Positions 31,191 to 42,829 of a stretch of 64,000 nucleotides of DNA are shown piece after piece. Position numbers and translations under genes: made by a program. The stretch covers positions 2,050,871 through 2,114,870 of the forward strand of contig NW_006763290.1 in assembly GCF_000218685.1 (NCBI RefSeq), in the 5' to 3' direction. This stretch comes from Serpula lacrymans var. lacrymans S7.9. Lineage: Eukaryota > Basidiomycota > Agaricomycetes > Boletales > Serpulaceae. The number at the start of each line of letters is the position of its first letter. Position 1 is the first letter of the stretch. A model generated the notes under the pieces. That model did no database searches. It was not told the DNA's origin and worked only from the letters and a program-made list of their open reading frames with translations.

Positions 31191-31990
31191 AATGGCTTCC
31201 ATTGCTTCACTGGCACCATTCTGACCTGCAACTGCACCGCGTTCGTTTGAGCCATCATTGACAACTTCCTGGATACTTCTCTGGCCCTAGCAGGTGTTTT
31301 ATCAAAAGGTAGAGAGATCAGATATATTTAACTCACAATGGACCCCACTGCTTCACCGGCATTATCCTGACCCACAACTGCGCCACTTCCATTTCAGCTA
31401 TTGTTGGCAATTTCCAGGTTCTAGTAGGCTTTTTGTCAGAATATAGAGAGATTAGGTACGCTATACTCACACTGATTCCCGTTTCTCCGCTAGCATCATT
31501 CTGCCTCATATATGTGTTTGCAAACCTTCTATCCGGGCTCATATTGACAACTTCCAGGTCCTAGCAAACTGTTTGTCAAAAGGTAGAGAGAGAGAAAATA
31601 TGTTAGACTTACATTGGTTCCTGTTGGTCCACCGATATCACTCTGACATGTACTTGTGTCCCCAGGCCTTTCATCTGGGCTCTCATTAGTAGCTGCTTCC
31701 TGAATACTTCCTAGGGCTCTCTGACCTAGCAAGCACTTTGTCAAATTTCATTAAAACACAAAATGTGATTGACTTACACTAATTACCCTTACACTGCTGG
31801 CATCATTTTGACTTGTACTTGCAACCCTGGGGTTTCCATCTAGGTCTTTGTTAACAACTTCCGGGATACTTTCCAATTTCTGTGATGCTGTTGGTCATAT
31901 GGTAAATAGGAACACAATGTCTGCTTACACTGACTGCATTTCCCTCACTGGCATCACTGACCCCACGTCTCATTATACTCTACAGTCTGT
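31191..31990 (-). repeat. Tandem exon-intron cassettes
   Basis: Exons lie at 31191-31286, 31337-31420, 31471-31560, 31613-31725 and 31778-31879, with a further one from 31929. The introns are 50, 50, 52, 52 and 49 nt. Donors are GTAAGT/GTGAGT/GTAAGC and four of the five acceptors end CTAG. Exons encode variants of SIQEVVND..GQNGASEA (for example VAGQNGASEAMEAI, RQNDASGETGIS, SQNDASSVRVIS). Exon 31613-31725 is 113 nt and has lost one base, and exon 31337-31420 has a TGA. Confidence 0.8.
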
Positions 31991-31999
31991 GGGCTCCAG

Positions 32000-33689
32000 A
32001 AATTAACAGTCCCCTTGATTCAACTTGGTCAGCAACCTTTGGGCTGGCATTTTTGGTATTGGAGTCCTCTGATCCTACTTTATCAACAACATTTTGAGGA
32101 GGATTCTCAATCCCAGAGTAGGAATTGTTTTTGGGTATCTGACAATCTAAGTAAGGGCTACAACGGTGAAGAGAAAATAACTTACAGCTTCTACTTGAAG
32201 CTTAGAAGTCAACAAATATCTAGCGGACTTCACTGTATGATAGCTTGTTGGGCTGGCATCAAATAGGCTTACTTTTCTTCCAATAATGTATGGCTGACCT
32301 GCACCTGAGTTATCCATGAGCACAAAAGTAAATGAGAAGGATGAAATTGACACTACTGTCCTTGTGCTTATATGCAGAAAAAGTCATGACATTAAATGCT
32401 GTGATTGTCATGGTGAACAAAGAATATATGGCTGACTGCTAACAAAGACCCTAGGTTAAGGAAAATAAACAACGGGGCGCCGCCTCCATCAACAACAATT
32501 ATCATGATGGAGATGAATGATTGAGCCACCATACCAAGGACTTCTGTGGCACAGATTTTAATATATTTTTTGTTGCTGAAGAGCTGAGCCATTACAACAG
32601 AGACTGAGCAACTTCTGCGGATTCATATTCTTATACTACTGTATCCATATCTACATGCAACTCTGTGAATCAACAAAGACAAAACTATTGTAACACTAAC
32701 AGGCAAGCTTCAAATCTCTAAGCAATAATGCAATGGACCTCCCTTTTTTTAGACACTTCCTCAAATTTATGCCCTTGTGTTAAAGAAACAATGCTGCAAA
32801 TTTCTGAATGTGTGTGATAAAGTAGCTGAGTGGTCAAATTGGTATTGACTTGACAAAGATTGAGCAATATGAGATTTGGACATTGAGAAACACCGGAGAT
32901 CAAGTAAAGGAATTGTGTGATGACCAGGGAATAAAAATAAGGATTCGTAGGAAAGGTGAAGAGGATAGGGCTTCCAAAACCAGGAGTAATAATGGCACTA
33001 ACAGCCTGAAAAACTTGAGATGTTCAGTATTGTATCATAACAGCATCAAGAGAGCTAGATACGCTGACCAGAAAACTGGAGCGCTTTGTAAACAGTACGG
33101 CTGAAATGTAGCTGCTTATGTGCCCATTGTGTTGAATAATGGCCACCCCCACAGACAACACTGGTATGGGGATGAAGCTTGAAGTGACAATGTCAGTTAC
33201 GACTTGAAGTACCAGCAAACAAACCTGCTTGACCTGTCAGCAACTGTGATTCAAAGTGCCAGCTTCATACTGTCGAAGGCTGCAAAGGTGACCGCCATCC
33301 AAAGAATGCAGTGGTTCAGAGGCGCTAGTGCTATGGTCTTGATCCTGATTCAAAGAAAGCAGCCGTTCTTTGGCACTGTTGGAATTGGTCTGCAAAATCA
33401 AAGGACCAGCCCCTCAATAGCAGGTGCCGCTATTAACCTTGTATTTGAAGTGCCAATCAAAAGACAGTGCGAGAACCAGTCCAGTGTATACTCTAAATAG
33501 CAGATGCTCAATGGGCAACTCTGCTTCAAAGCTAATCTTTTGAGTTTCTAGCCGTGTTCCGCCAGTGTTGGCAGTATTGCATGTATTAGTAACAACGGCT
33601 CCTGTAACAGCCCTGCCAAAACGCTCTCATGCCCATAGTGCTAACAAATGTCTAGACCCAGCATGTGACTTCTCATATGATATAACATC
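32000..33689. other. No gene seen
   Basis: The first part may hold further decayed upstream exons of the tandem-exon gene. Plus-strand ORFs at 32850-33104 and 33204-33500 are Lys/Arg- or Ser-rich but carry no recognised domain. Confidence 0.35.
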
Positions 33690-33931
33690 AGACACTTCAC
33701 TTACTCAGCAGTGATATCATATAGAATGCGGTGAAACACTATGGAATATGTACCTCTATTTATATGAACTGTACAGTACCAGATGTATTTTAGTATATAT
33801 ACCCTTGCAATAGATGGAGACTCCTCAGCAAGTTCTCCCATTGAACACCATCTCCCCTTCTATCATCACAACTTCCTCTCGAGTTCCTTGTTGTGTGCAC
33901 CAGAGTATAACAACTTTTGGGTATTGTGACA
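33690..33931 (-). repeat. Degenerate gypsy-family LTR fragment
   Basis: Minus-strand similarity to the LTR family at 3870-4286 is visible in GTATATATACCC, GGAGACTCCTCAGC and GTGTGCACCAGAGTA. It ends near TGTCACAATACCC. No target duplication could be identified. Confidence 0.6.
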
Positions 33932-34294
33932 TGTATGTTTTCCTGAAGAGAATAACAACATTGGCTCTCAAATGGACTTTAGCAGACAGTCCTCCAACTA
34001 AAGCAGCTAGGCTTGAAGCCAATAATTGCTGGGACATCATAGCTGGGGCAATGTGGGGTGACTATCAGGCAGAGCTTGCATGCAGGGGTTTGAATTGAAT
34101 TAAATAAGTAGTACTAAATCATACGTGTTTTTTTCTCCTGTATATCTGTCACATTATATATAAACAGTGTGGATTATACCATTTTCAAAGTACAAAATAT
34201 TACAGTGAAAATAAATACAAGGTACATAAAAACAGAATATAACCTATACTTTGTTAATGAATGACTTCAACTATGGCCAACACAGTTCATCCCA
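33932..34294. other. No gene seen
   Basis: Short plus ORF without recognised features. Otherwise AT-rich. Confidence 0.35.
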
Positions 34295-35019
34295 CTACAA
34301 CATTACAAGGTAAGGTTCCACTATTGTTGAGTCAGATCTGAAAAGCTCAACCATGTGTAGAAGAACTGGCAGTGGTAAGTGATGATCATCTTTATGCCGG
34401 TGTAGAAGTGCAAGGTGTAGACATGCAGTAGATAGATCTGTAGCATCCACAATGGTATGAGTGGGAGTAGCAGGGGAAGAAATGGAGCTAGTGCCAGGGA
34501 CAGATGTAGAGCAATTAATAGAGGGGATGGGGGCAGTTGAGATGTCAGCAGGCACTGAGACAGGGACAGCAGTACCCTGAGTCTCCTGAGCATGGCCATG
34601 CACCTGCTGCTCCTTCTGTACAGTGTTCTATATATCCAGGATAGTGGGGACAATGTTTGTGAGGTGACTATCTAATACCCCAGGGAGTTTATTAATGGCA
34701 AGGATGCCAGGGTTTTTAGATGTGTGACTTAAAACTGACATGGCACCAGAGGTGCCCACACCGGTACCTATACCTGTAGGACCAGAGCTTATGCTAATTG
34801 AAATGGTGTCCGGCTGATGCTCTTTGTGCTTTCACTTGCTACTTTTTGAAGAATCTGACACTCCAGAATGTGCAAATGAGGAGAAAGGGGTAAAATGGAG
34901 GAGGGTAAAGGAATATTACAAAGCCAGCCTCCAATAGCTGTGGGGAAATCAGATAGTGCATGTATAAACCCTACATTACTACTGAAAGTACTTTGTGGTA
35001 TTCCAGATCCAGATACCAT
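34295..35019 (-). pseudogene. Uncharacterised Ser/Thr/Gly-rich coding remnant
   Basis: One minus-strand reading runs through SSGPTGIGTGVGTSGAMSVL, INKLPGVLDSHLTNIVPTI, GHAQETQGTAVPVSVPAD and HRHKDDHHLPLPVLLHMVEL with only a few stops. This suggests a former protein of at least 190 residues. It abuts the broken end of the copia integrase at about 35040, so it is either the variable region after the integrase or an unrelated remnant. No RT motif follows. Confidence 0.4.
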
Positions 35020-35044
35020 ATGCCTGACAAAACTTGAGTTAGCA

Positions 35045-37030
35045 GACTTTTATGATGCATGCTGTGATATATACAGCTGTTTGCATGGCATCTACCCAGA
35101 ATGACTTGGGAGCTTGGAATCATGGAGCATAGTGGTTGCTAATGTAGCCAATGTCTGATACATGCTTTCTGCAATGCCATTTTGTTCCGGAGTATCTGCA
35201 GTTGTAGTTTCTTGGAGGACACCATCTCCTTGGAGTTGATATTTGAATGCATTGCCAGTATATTCTCCTCCCACATCGCTCTGGAGGAATTCTGTGTATA
35301 ATGGAGTGAAGTTCTCTTCTCCCAAATGAATTCGGAAAAATGTTTAACATATTTTTTCCATTGCTTGTATCATTCCAGTGCCTCACTTTTATGTTTTAGG
35401 AAATATATCCATGGAAATTTGGAAAAATCATCTACAATGATAATCCAGTACCAAAAACCCTCCCTGGAGGTTGGTTTGATTGGTCCTCCAACATCTGTGT
35501 GCACAATTTGTATGGGGTGCTTGGCTCGGTTTCCTCCAGTGGACTTGAAAGGTAATTTCTTCATCTTTCCTAAAGCACAAGGTTCACAGAACTCTGGGGT
35601 CCTGGTAAGGGTGTCTGTGTCCTGGAGCTGTCCTTTTGTAACCATTCATTGCAAGCGGTGCATTCCAATGTGTCCCATTCTCCTATGCAATAAATTTACA
35701 TCTACTGCTGCAAAAGCTGACTCCGGGTTGATTACGGGTTTTGCTTGGATGTGATAAAGCCCTCGCTTGTGTAAGGCAGTGAGGATAATTTCTTTCTTTT
35801 TCCGAACTTCACAAGCATTTGACCCTGCTGGAAAAAGTGTTGATAACCCTGTTTTGGACAATTTGTGGACAGAGACGAGTGCTAAAGTAAAGTTTGGCAC
35901 AAGTAAGACATTTGACAGTGCAATATTGTAGTCCTTTTTGCCAACAGTTGCTTGTAGGATTACTGTTCCAATGCCAATAGCATTTACAGAGGATTCATCC
36001 CCAAAAACTGATTGTCCTCAGAGGATGCAGAACATGGTATGTTCTTGGCTCAAACCAGGAGCGGTGAGGGACCATGTGGGATGTTGCTCCGGAGTCAATG
36101 ATGATTGTTGTTTTGGTCTTATTGGGTTCCAACACAAGGTAAGCTTGAATGTGTTTAGCAAGGGGCTTGGAAATATGTACATGTTCCAATGCAATATGAC
36201 TCTATTTCTCCTTAGAGTCAGATCCAGATGATTGCTCCGCCATATTTGCCTTTTCCTTTGCTTTTCCTTTATCCTTGTGTTTTTTTTCCTTTTCCTTCTT
36301 CTCTTGACCTTTTCCAGCTGACTGAAGTGTTCAACACTCCGAGGTGTTGTGTGATTTGACTTTGTGGAAGTCACACCACTTCTCCTCGGACTTGAGTGCT
36401 GATTTGGAACCTCCAGGGGCCTTTCCTGACTATTGTGCAACTTCTGCAGTGATCCGGATCTCAACTGTATCAAAGGTAAGTTTATTTTCTTCAATCGTGT
36501 TGATTACCAATGACTGAAATATTTGCCATTCAGGAGTGCATGGGAGAGATTGGAGAAGAGCAAAGGCCATGAGTTTGGCATCAACTCGTAGTTTCATTCT
36601 GGAGAGGTGTGAATCAATTGTCCGCATTTTCAAAATGTGGTCCTGGATAGGTGATGTCCCATCCCAGGATAATTTGGTGAGTTGCTGGAATGAATAGAAG
36701 GCCAAGGCAATGTTGGACGTCTGTCTGATGGAGTGAGTCAAGTTTATCAAATAACTCCTTGGAGCTGGTGAGGTCTCCAGTCCTCATGAGGAGGGCATCA
36801 GAGATATGATCCTGGATGATTCCATGTGCCTTTTCATCCTTAAGTATCCAGGTGATTTCAGGATCCTCCAAGGAGGTAGGCTTTCCTGGTGAGGGCTTAA
36901 GCTCCTCTCCAGTAACAACTTGGAGAACCTTTTCCCGACGTAGCTTTGAGATGATCCGGAGTTTCCATATCTGGAAATTGTTGGGTCCAGTGAGAACTGG
37001 TCATGCGGATGTATTATGTGCTGTGGTCAT
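35045..37030 (-). pseudogene. Ty1/copia gag-protease-integrase, 3' half missing
   Basis: Starting at the ATG at 37028-37030 the gag reads LTGPNNFQIWKLRIISKL, then DKLDSLHQT and MRTIDSHLSRMKLRVDAKLM. The aspartic protease motif is TTIIIDSGATSHMV (about 36100). The GAG-pre-integrase region has HRRMGHIGMHRLQ. The integrase shows IVHTDVGGPI, WIIIVDDFSKFPWIYFLKHK, SDVGGEYTGN and TPEQNGIAESMYQTLATLAT, covering the catalytic Asp and Glu positions. The end DAMQTAVYITACI is reached after a one-base frameshift. Reverse transcriptase and RNase H are absent. Stops include a TGA nine codons into gag. It lies directly inside the LTR at 37101-37422. Confidence 0.85.
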
Positions 37031-37100
37031 GGTTCCGAGGTTGCCGTTTCAAATAAGAATTATTTCCTGCGTAGCTTTCGCGCCACCAGGGCCCATAACC
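37031..37100 (-). promoter_or_regulatory. Copia leader with a possible primer-binding site
   Basis: Immediately inside the LTR end (minus strand) the sequence starts GGTTATGGGCCCTGG. This is the expected position of a primer-binding site. Its tRNA partner was not determined. Confidence 0.4.
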
Positions 37101-37422
37101 TAGTAAATCTAAGTGAAACTCAGCCGCTGCTTAAGAGGCTATAGAAACAACTTTATTATATACCTAAGTGAAACTACAATAAATGTTAGTTTAAGGCGAT
37201 CTCTAATAAATGTAATGTAACATACCTCCGCCACTGCCTAAGAGGCTAAAGAAACGACTGAGGTATTCCTATACTAAACCCCCTACTACTTATAGTCGGA
37301 GGTGCTACTTGCTACAGTATAATGACTCCTAGGACTACAATGGTGACTCCATGGAGTGGTGGCTATTCTCCATGGAGAACAATGGCTGCTTTAGCAGAGA
37401 CCGAGTTTATCCGGTTTTGTCA
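37101..37422 (-). repeat. 5' LTR of the copia element
   Basis: On the minus strand it runs from TGACAAAACCGG to TTTACTA (322 bp). The ends were fixed by comparison with the solo copy at 41911-42169, which has a perfect target duplication. This copy carries about 60 extra bases with two CTCCATGGAG palindromes and an internal duplication around AGAGGCTATAGAAACAAC. The partner LTR was not found. Confidence 0.8.
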
Positions 37423-38020
37423 CTATTCTCGTGGTGTGGATTCGGCAGCCGCACTCAAAAGGACCAACAACCCGGAATGCCACGTGTCTGAGTCTAGAGT
37501 CATTGCTGTACATGTCAGCACCTCCTGGCATTGCAGGAATATCACGCCCATTACGCAACACTGTGACGTTCGAAAGATTTGAGCTCGTTGTCTGACACAG
37601 CGAGCTTGAGAATGTCCTTCTTAGCATAGATTTTATATTGTTCTTGTACACTTTGCACCTTTATCCAATGAACATGGAGACAAAGACCAACTTTGAGTGA
37701 TTGGAGAGAATATAGTAACATGTTCCTTGAGCCACTGAGTACTGTACTATCTACTCATACTGCCCATCCCCAAAGCTCTCAACAATCTCTCGGCTCATTG
37801 CACTTTGACCCCGCACCCCCCCATGGCCTCTTTGTGCTGGGGCAGTTCCTCTTCCACCCTGTGAGGCACCTCCTTGCTTGCACTTGGTACCAGCGTTTGA
37901 GAGCTGTTTTTGTGGTTTCCCAACAATTTCTCCAGCCTCTTGACATCTCTCTAGGTTGAGTTTATGGGCCATTTGTTGGAGTCTTGTGAGCTTCTCCCAA
38001 TGGCACTCGCCAGTTCTTAG
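37423..38020. other. Mixed remnants
   Basis: A minus-strand reading at 37751-38020 is Gly/Gln/Arg-rich (NAGTKCKQGGASQGGRGTAP) and may be the end of a nucleic-acid-binding gag-like protein. Its right end touches an LTR fragment. The rest shows nothing recognised. Confidence 0.35.
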
Positions 38021-38088
38021 GGGGAAAAAGTAAAAGTAAAAGTACAAAAAGTGAAGCGTAAGTAGGTACTGGTACGTCAATTGTAACA
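38021..38088 (+). repeat. 3' end fragment of a gypsy-family LTR
   Basis: GGAAAAAGTAAAAGTAAAAG.. followed by GTAGGTACTGGTAC and ending ATTGTAACA at 38088 matches the 3' end of the longer LTR at 54247-54758, in the opposite orientation. It marks a junction where the adjacent gypsy remnant is cut off. Confidence 0.65.
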
Positions 38089-38094
38089 CTTGAT

Positions 38095-40220
38095 ACTTCA
38101 TCTCTTTCTGGAGCAGAGAGTGGTATTATGTGTCCTTTCCTCGGTTTGAAGGTGTCCTATAAATCTATAGCATGGTCCCAAGGCTTAGCCTCTGGGAAGC
38201 GCTCTGATTTATGTTTGGAAAAGACTTTCCAGAAGTCATGGTACTTGGGAGGTACCAGCCTCTTAATCTCTTCCTCGGGTTTTACCTTGTCATCGTCATC
38301 GTCAATCTTTTCTAAAGATCTAAGCTTAGCATAAACGTGACCAGCATTTATCCTTTCATCAAGCTCAGTTTGACGGACATGACTCGGCTTACCCAAGTCA
38401 TCACACTTTTGTGGTCAACATGACAATGTGACAACCCCTGTCTGCCAGTCAATCTCAGGATTGTGTTTAAATAGCCAGGTCCAGCCTAAGATTATATTAA
38501 TCTTCCCTAGTTGGGTAGCTTCAGCGGTGACTTGTTCTCTGTGTCCTTGGTACTCGACAACAAAAGAACATTTATGTGTAATGCAGCCACCTGCGTTAAG
38601 CGTACTGTCAACGTTATAGAGGGAAGTAGATATATCTGATTTTTCAAGGGGGAGTCTAATTTGCTTCGCCCAGACCTGATTTATGAAGATGCTGTTAGCA
38701 CCTGAATCAAGCAGTGCGCTAGTTGGGTGTACTATGCCCAGGGCAAGGTTTTCCACACCAACATCTAAGTGGATCTCCTTTTGGAATAAATATGTGTGCA
38801 TCAACACACACTTTGGGATTTCTGTGGAAAGTGGCTCCGAAGAAGAAGAGGAAGAAGTATCAAAAGAAACATGTTTTTCTATTTTAGGATTTTCTATATT
38901 TTTATTTTTATTTTTACCAGAATCAAGCACCCTAGTGTTTGTCTCGCCGGGGCCACACTCCAAGGGAGACGCTGGTGCAGCGGTAGTATCATAAATATTA
39001 CATTTGCAATGCTTCATACAAGTACATACTTCTGACAACAAATTCAAAAATCTATTTACAAATTGGGGAGCCACCCCCATCTTTCCTTTATTGCTTGTGC
39101 AACACCCCGGAGCAGGGGCCACCTTGTTGTGGTTTACTTCATTGTTCATAGGAGCGAAGGCACCCAAGTGACCTAAGCTCAAAACTCTTTTCCCTGAGCC
39201 TTCATCTCAGCAACCTGCTGGTCGTAAAAGAAGGCCCAGATTTCATCATATGAACAACCGGCCAGAGTATTGAGCTGATTGTCTGGCTTTTCAGCTTCTA
39301 ATTGGCGCGGCTGGCGCCCTTGGTTATTTTTTTGTTGGGGGGCCTGCACTCTATTTGGACACTGTTGGGCCATGTGCCCCTCCTGCCCACAGTTGTCGCA
39401 GGTGAATCTGCGGGTCTGTCCGCCCTGGACCGTGCCAATATCCATTGGGGCTCCCCGCCCTAGTTGCAACCCAAATGGTTGGAACCCGTGAGAGTGATTT
39501 TTCTTTTGGTTTGATGACCCAGGGCTCCTCTGGGAATGGTTATTTTTGTTGGTGGACCCGCCACCTTGGTGCATAGCATAGAGCTCCATGGCTCTACCGA
39601 CTCATTGTACTTCCTCAGCCGCCAGGGCCAGGTTGTCGCTTCTTGTATCCTGCAAGTAGATCTGTTCTGCAATGTGGGGGTTCACATTGCACTCCAGCAG
39701 TTCTACTGCATGTTCATTGCCAAGCCCTCCTTGGATGGAGAGGGCCAGGAACCGGGTAATGTAATCATCTGTCCTCATGTTTCGTTGTTTGAAGGAACAG
39801 ATTTGTTGGCAAGCCCAGTCATGCTCAGCCTGTGGTTTGATATATTTTTCAATCTTAACCTTGGGATTGTCCCAGGTAGGCCACACACCCGCGGTGTAGC
39901 ACTCCTGGAGTCTTACTTGGGCGTATCGACCCACCACAAGTCCCTTTAGTTGAGATAGCACCGCAGTTGCTAAATGCATCCCAGTTTGCCTTGACCCAAA
40001 TTTGGAGTTTGATCCACCATTTGGCAAATTGCGCTCTGTCTCCTTCAAAGGCGCCGGGGTCAGCAACGACTTCAACTTTCTTGCTAGATTTCTTTTCAAC
40101 CGAGGGGGCTGCTGCAATGGGGTTTGCCTGTAGCTCGGCGAGTTGCCTAGTTAACGCCGAAATCTGTGCACGCATGTTGTGCAACAGAGTGTTGACATTG
40201 GGTTGGTCTTGCAATGACAT
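38095..40220 (-). pseudogene. Ty3/gypsy gag-protease with the start of RT
   Basis: Gag starts at 40220 (MSLQDQPNVNTLLHNMRAQI; then FEGDRAQFAKWWIKLQIW). It continues after a frameshift with QQICSFKQRNMRTDDYITRF and ends with a zinc knuckle CDNCGQEGHMAQQC (about 39390). The aspartic protease has ALLDSGANSIFI and INIILGWTWLFKHNPEIDW. The N-terminus of the reverse transcriptase is seen in PPKYHDFWKVFSKHKSERFP and, after an in-frame TAG, DTFKPRKGHIIPLSAPERDE. Homology ends at about 38095, so the RT core, RNase H and integrase are missing. Stops and frameshifts between modules show it is dead. Confidence 0.87.
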
Positions 40221-40305
40221 GTCAACTTGTTCTCTTTGTAAATGTAAAAAAATGTAACTGGGGGTCCCCGCTTGCTATTTGCAGATCTACCTCTTCCCAG
40301 CTGAG

Positions 40306-40690
40306 TATTGGATCTCAATCTCCGACTACCCACACTATAGTATTTGAAATATATATAAAAGTAATGTAATAAACCCTGGTCCAAACGGTTGTCAGGGGGT
40401 GGTCCGCTTGTTAAGCTGTCAACCTTTCTCCGACTGGCGGAGGCAAGTGCCCGGCCTGGTTAGGGGAAAACGAAGAAAAAGTTGTATATAATTTCTAATC
40501 AACAGTGATTCCACACCAACTGCTGAGCTAAAGTACTCCCCTTAACACTGGGGGCTGTGTGACATTTGGTTTGATTCTGTCTATTACCCCGGCCTGAGGA
40601 GCTTGCCTGCAGGATTGGGGCACGCACTTGGTTTCCGCTGGCTAGCAAATGCTCAACACCAGACTGCACCCAAAATATGGTACTTGCCCC
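40306..40690. repeat. Dispersed repeat next to gypsy gag, related to 60349-60660
   Basis: AATAAACCCTGGTCCAAAC, GTGGTCCGCTTGTTAAGCTG and GAGGAGCTTGCCTGCAGGAT occur in the same order at 60349-60660. Its position just upstream of the gypsy gag (minus) suggests LTR or leader sequence, with a TATATAAAAG box near 40353. Exact ends were not determined. Confidence 0.6.
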
Positions 40691-40744
40691 AAATACAAAC
40701 AATCTCCAGAAGAGCTTTCAGCCTCTACTGCAGGAGAGCCACAT

Positions 40745-41905
40745 ACTGATCAATGGACAGATTCAGTAATTAACTAGGCTAAGGAAGATACACATTCATT
40801 CCATCAGTTTCAAGAGAGGTGCAAGGAGCAACTAGTATCTGGATCCATCTACAAGCCTTTTTGGACTGGGTTTCCTCACTGTAGCATCTATATCTCAATC
40901 ACTCCTAATATCCTCCACCAGTTATACCAGGGCATTTTTAAGCACATGATGACCTGGTGCCAGTGACTACTAGATCCTGAGGAACTTGATGCACACATTA
41001 GAGCACTTTTTCCCTGCTTTGGTGTTTGTTATTACAAAAATGGCTTTTCTGCTCTTGGTAAAATAGGGGGGGAAGGAACAGAAAGATATGGCAAAGATAC
41101 TATTGGGTTGTCTTATTGGCAAACTTCTATGTCATGCTATTATCACCTATCAACCACTTTTAGATTTTATTTAGATAGCCCAATACCCAATGCATGATGA
41201 TATCACCTTGGGCTACCTTGCCAAATCTCTCAATTTTTTCACCAACACAAAGATATCCTTATTTGTCTGGGAGTTAGGGACCATTTCAACATACCTAAGT
41301 TTCATTCCCTCTTACATTACCAGGCATTTATCACACAGTTTGGCACCACCAACAGCTACAATATGGAGATGTTTGAAAGATTTTATATAGACTTTGCTAA
41401 AGATGGATAGAGGGCCTCCAATAAAAGGAATGAAGCTCCTTAAATGATCACCTGGCTGTTGCGTAAGGAAAAAATATTTGCATTTGAGAGTTATCTTAAA
41501 ATGACATGGAAAAGGACAATAAAGATGTTTTCTTTTGTGACAAGTCTCAGGGTCATTATATCATTATCAAAAAAAATCCAAGCAAATCCCAACAATCACT
41601 TATATCTATTATAGAGAAGCACTTCTGCCCAGGCTTTGAGGACATACTCAAACCCTGTTATAATTCAAGGTTATAGCAGCCCCATTCCAGAGCACAAACA
41701 AGGTCTTATCCTCTGCCATTTCAAAATCTTAATGTTTTCCACTCATTCAAATTCTCCCTTGAGACTCTTGGAAACAATGTGGACTTGTTTGATAACCAGA
41801 TAGATGCTGTAAAAGCAAAACCCTCAAATGTTGGTGGACAACCTCCTAGGTTTGATACTATTATAGTAATGAACTCCAATGACTGTGAATCAACAGGTTT
41901 AACAG
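40745..41905 (+). pseudogene. Third Plavaka-type transposase remnant
   Basis: On the plus strand FWTGFPHCSIYISITPNILH and LYQGIFKHMMTWC are followed, across frameshifts, by YYKNGFSALGKIGGEG, KDTIGLSYWQTSM, SPIPNA and NTKISLFVWELGTI. TNSYNMEMFERFYIDFAKDG, the counterpart of the NYNTE..HID motif, follows in another frame. Near the end NDCESTGLTG reaches a GTAAG splice donor, matching ESTGVTG at the same place in the transposase at 4638-6969. The copy is badly decayed and is cut at this donor by a solo copia LTR. Confidence 0.78.
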
Positions 41906-41910
41906 GTAAG

Positions 41911-42169
41911 TAATAAAACTAAGTGAAACAGCCGCTGCCCGAGAGGCTATAGAAACAACTTTATTATTTACCTAAGTGAAACTACAATAGATGTTAGTTT
42001 AAGGTGATCTCTAATAAATGTAATGTAACATACCTCAGCCGCTGCCCGAGAGGCTATAGAAACAACTGAGGTATTCCTATACTAAACCCCCTACTACTTA
42101 TAGTCGAAGGTGCTACTCGCTACAGTATAATGACTCCTAGGCAGAGACCGGGTTTATCCGGTTTTGTCA
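41911..42169 (-). repeat. Solo copia LTR with perfect target duplication GTAAG
   Basis: The minus strand runs TGACAAAACCGG to TTTTATTA (259 bp). Both flanks, 41906-41910 and 42170-42174, are GTAAG. It matches the LTR at 37101-37422. The target was the splice donor of the Plavaka remnant. Confidence 0.92.
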
Positions 42170-42315
42170 GTAAGTTCTATAATATAAAGCTCTATCTACT
42201 ATCTGTTTAAAATTTGTACCAGGCACAAGAATTCAACGTCCCAGAGTGATCTTCAAGTTATCTACAACTTTATGTGGCACTGGGGGGGGCCCGTGTAGGC
42301 CTCTACTACAGCCAA

Positions 42316-42583
42316 TACTATTAAGAACAAAGCTTGAAGGAAGTGTCTAGCCACTTGCTGAGAGCAATCAGGGACTGGAACTAGAGTCCAATGTGAGTAA
42401 CTAGAGAATAGGAAGCATTGGACTCTGTAGTACTGTCCGAAGTTTTGTAAACAAAGGTAAACAAAGCAGCCACAAAGGCGAAATAATAGAGAACACAATC
42501 AATAGTGAATGATAGAAGAATAGATAGAGAAAGGAATGAAAATATATAGGTAGCACAAAGGTGCAGGATCACCAAAACTAACA
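42316..42583. repeat. Dispersed repeat shared with 17484-17806
   Basis: Nearly identical to the other copy apart from the missing 55-bp duplication, and in the same orientation. It abuts the low-complexity coding remnant at 42830-43572. Confidence 0.82.
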
Positions 42584-42829
42584 AATACTTGAGTATTTGC
42601 CCACACCATCCATCCCATCCATTGGACCCATGTCCCTATGGCAATAAGCCTTGCCAAAAGGTCAGGACAGCATACCAGAGTCCTGGTACACCACTGGGTT
42701 CTGCCTATAAGCATCTCCCTGAGGAAACAGAACACTGGTGCTACATCTGTCCCATGGAAAGAGGGGTAGCCACCTGTGACTACTTGGCCATAGCCATGGC
42801 CAAATACTACAAATTGAGGGGGCTCTGCA

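Larger units (their letters stand above)
29379..31999 (-). pseudogene. Uncharacterised multi-exon gene with tandem exons and peptide repeats
   Basis: The 5' half (about 31999-31191) is an array of similar exons separated by 49-52-nt introns, described separately. Then come Ser/Thr/Gln-rich exons (30815-30430; ATATQSTQSIHFQGSQDISK, LNPASALPALSRSSLVVL) ending at a GTGAGT donor. A segment EGQFTRERFAAVMRFINCCF follows at about 30230-30160, and the C-terminal part (about 30156-29379) has Asn/Thr/Pro repeats and a helical MTNMLQENLAQNQADLKQLM. Frames change several times in the last part. No family is recognised. The position among transposon remnants suggests an element-borne gene, but this is inference. 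Confidence 0.45.
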
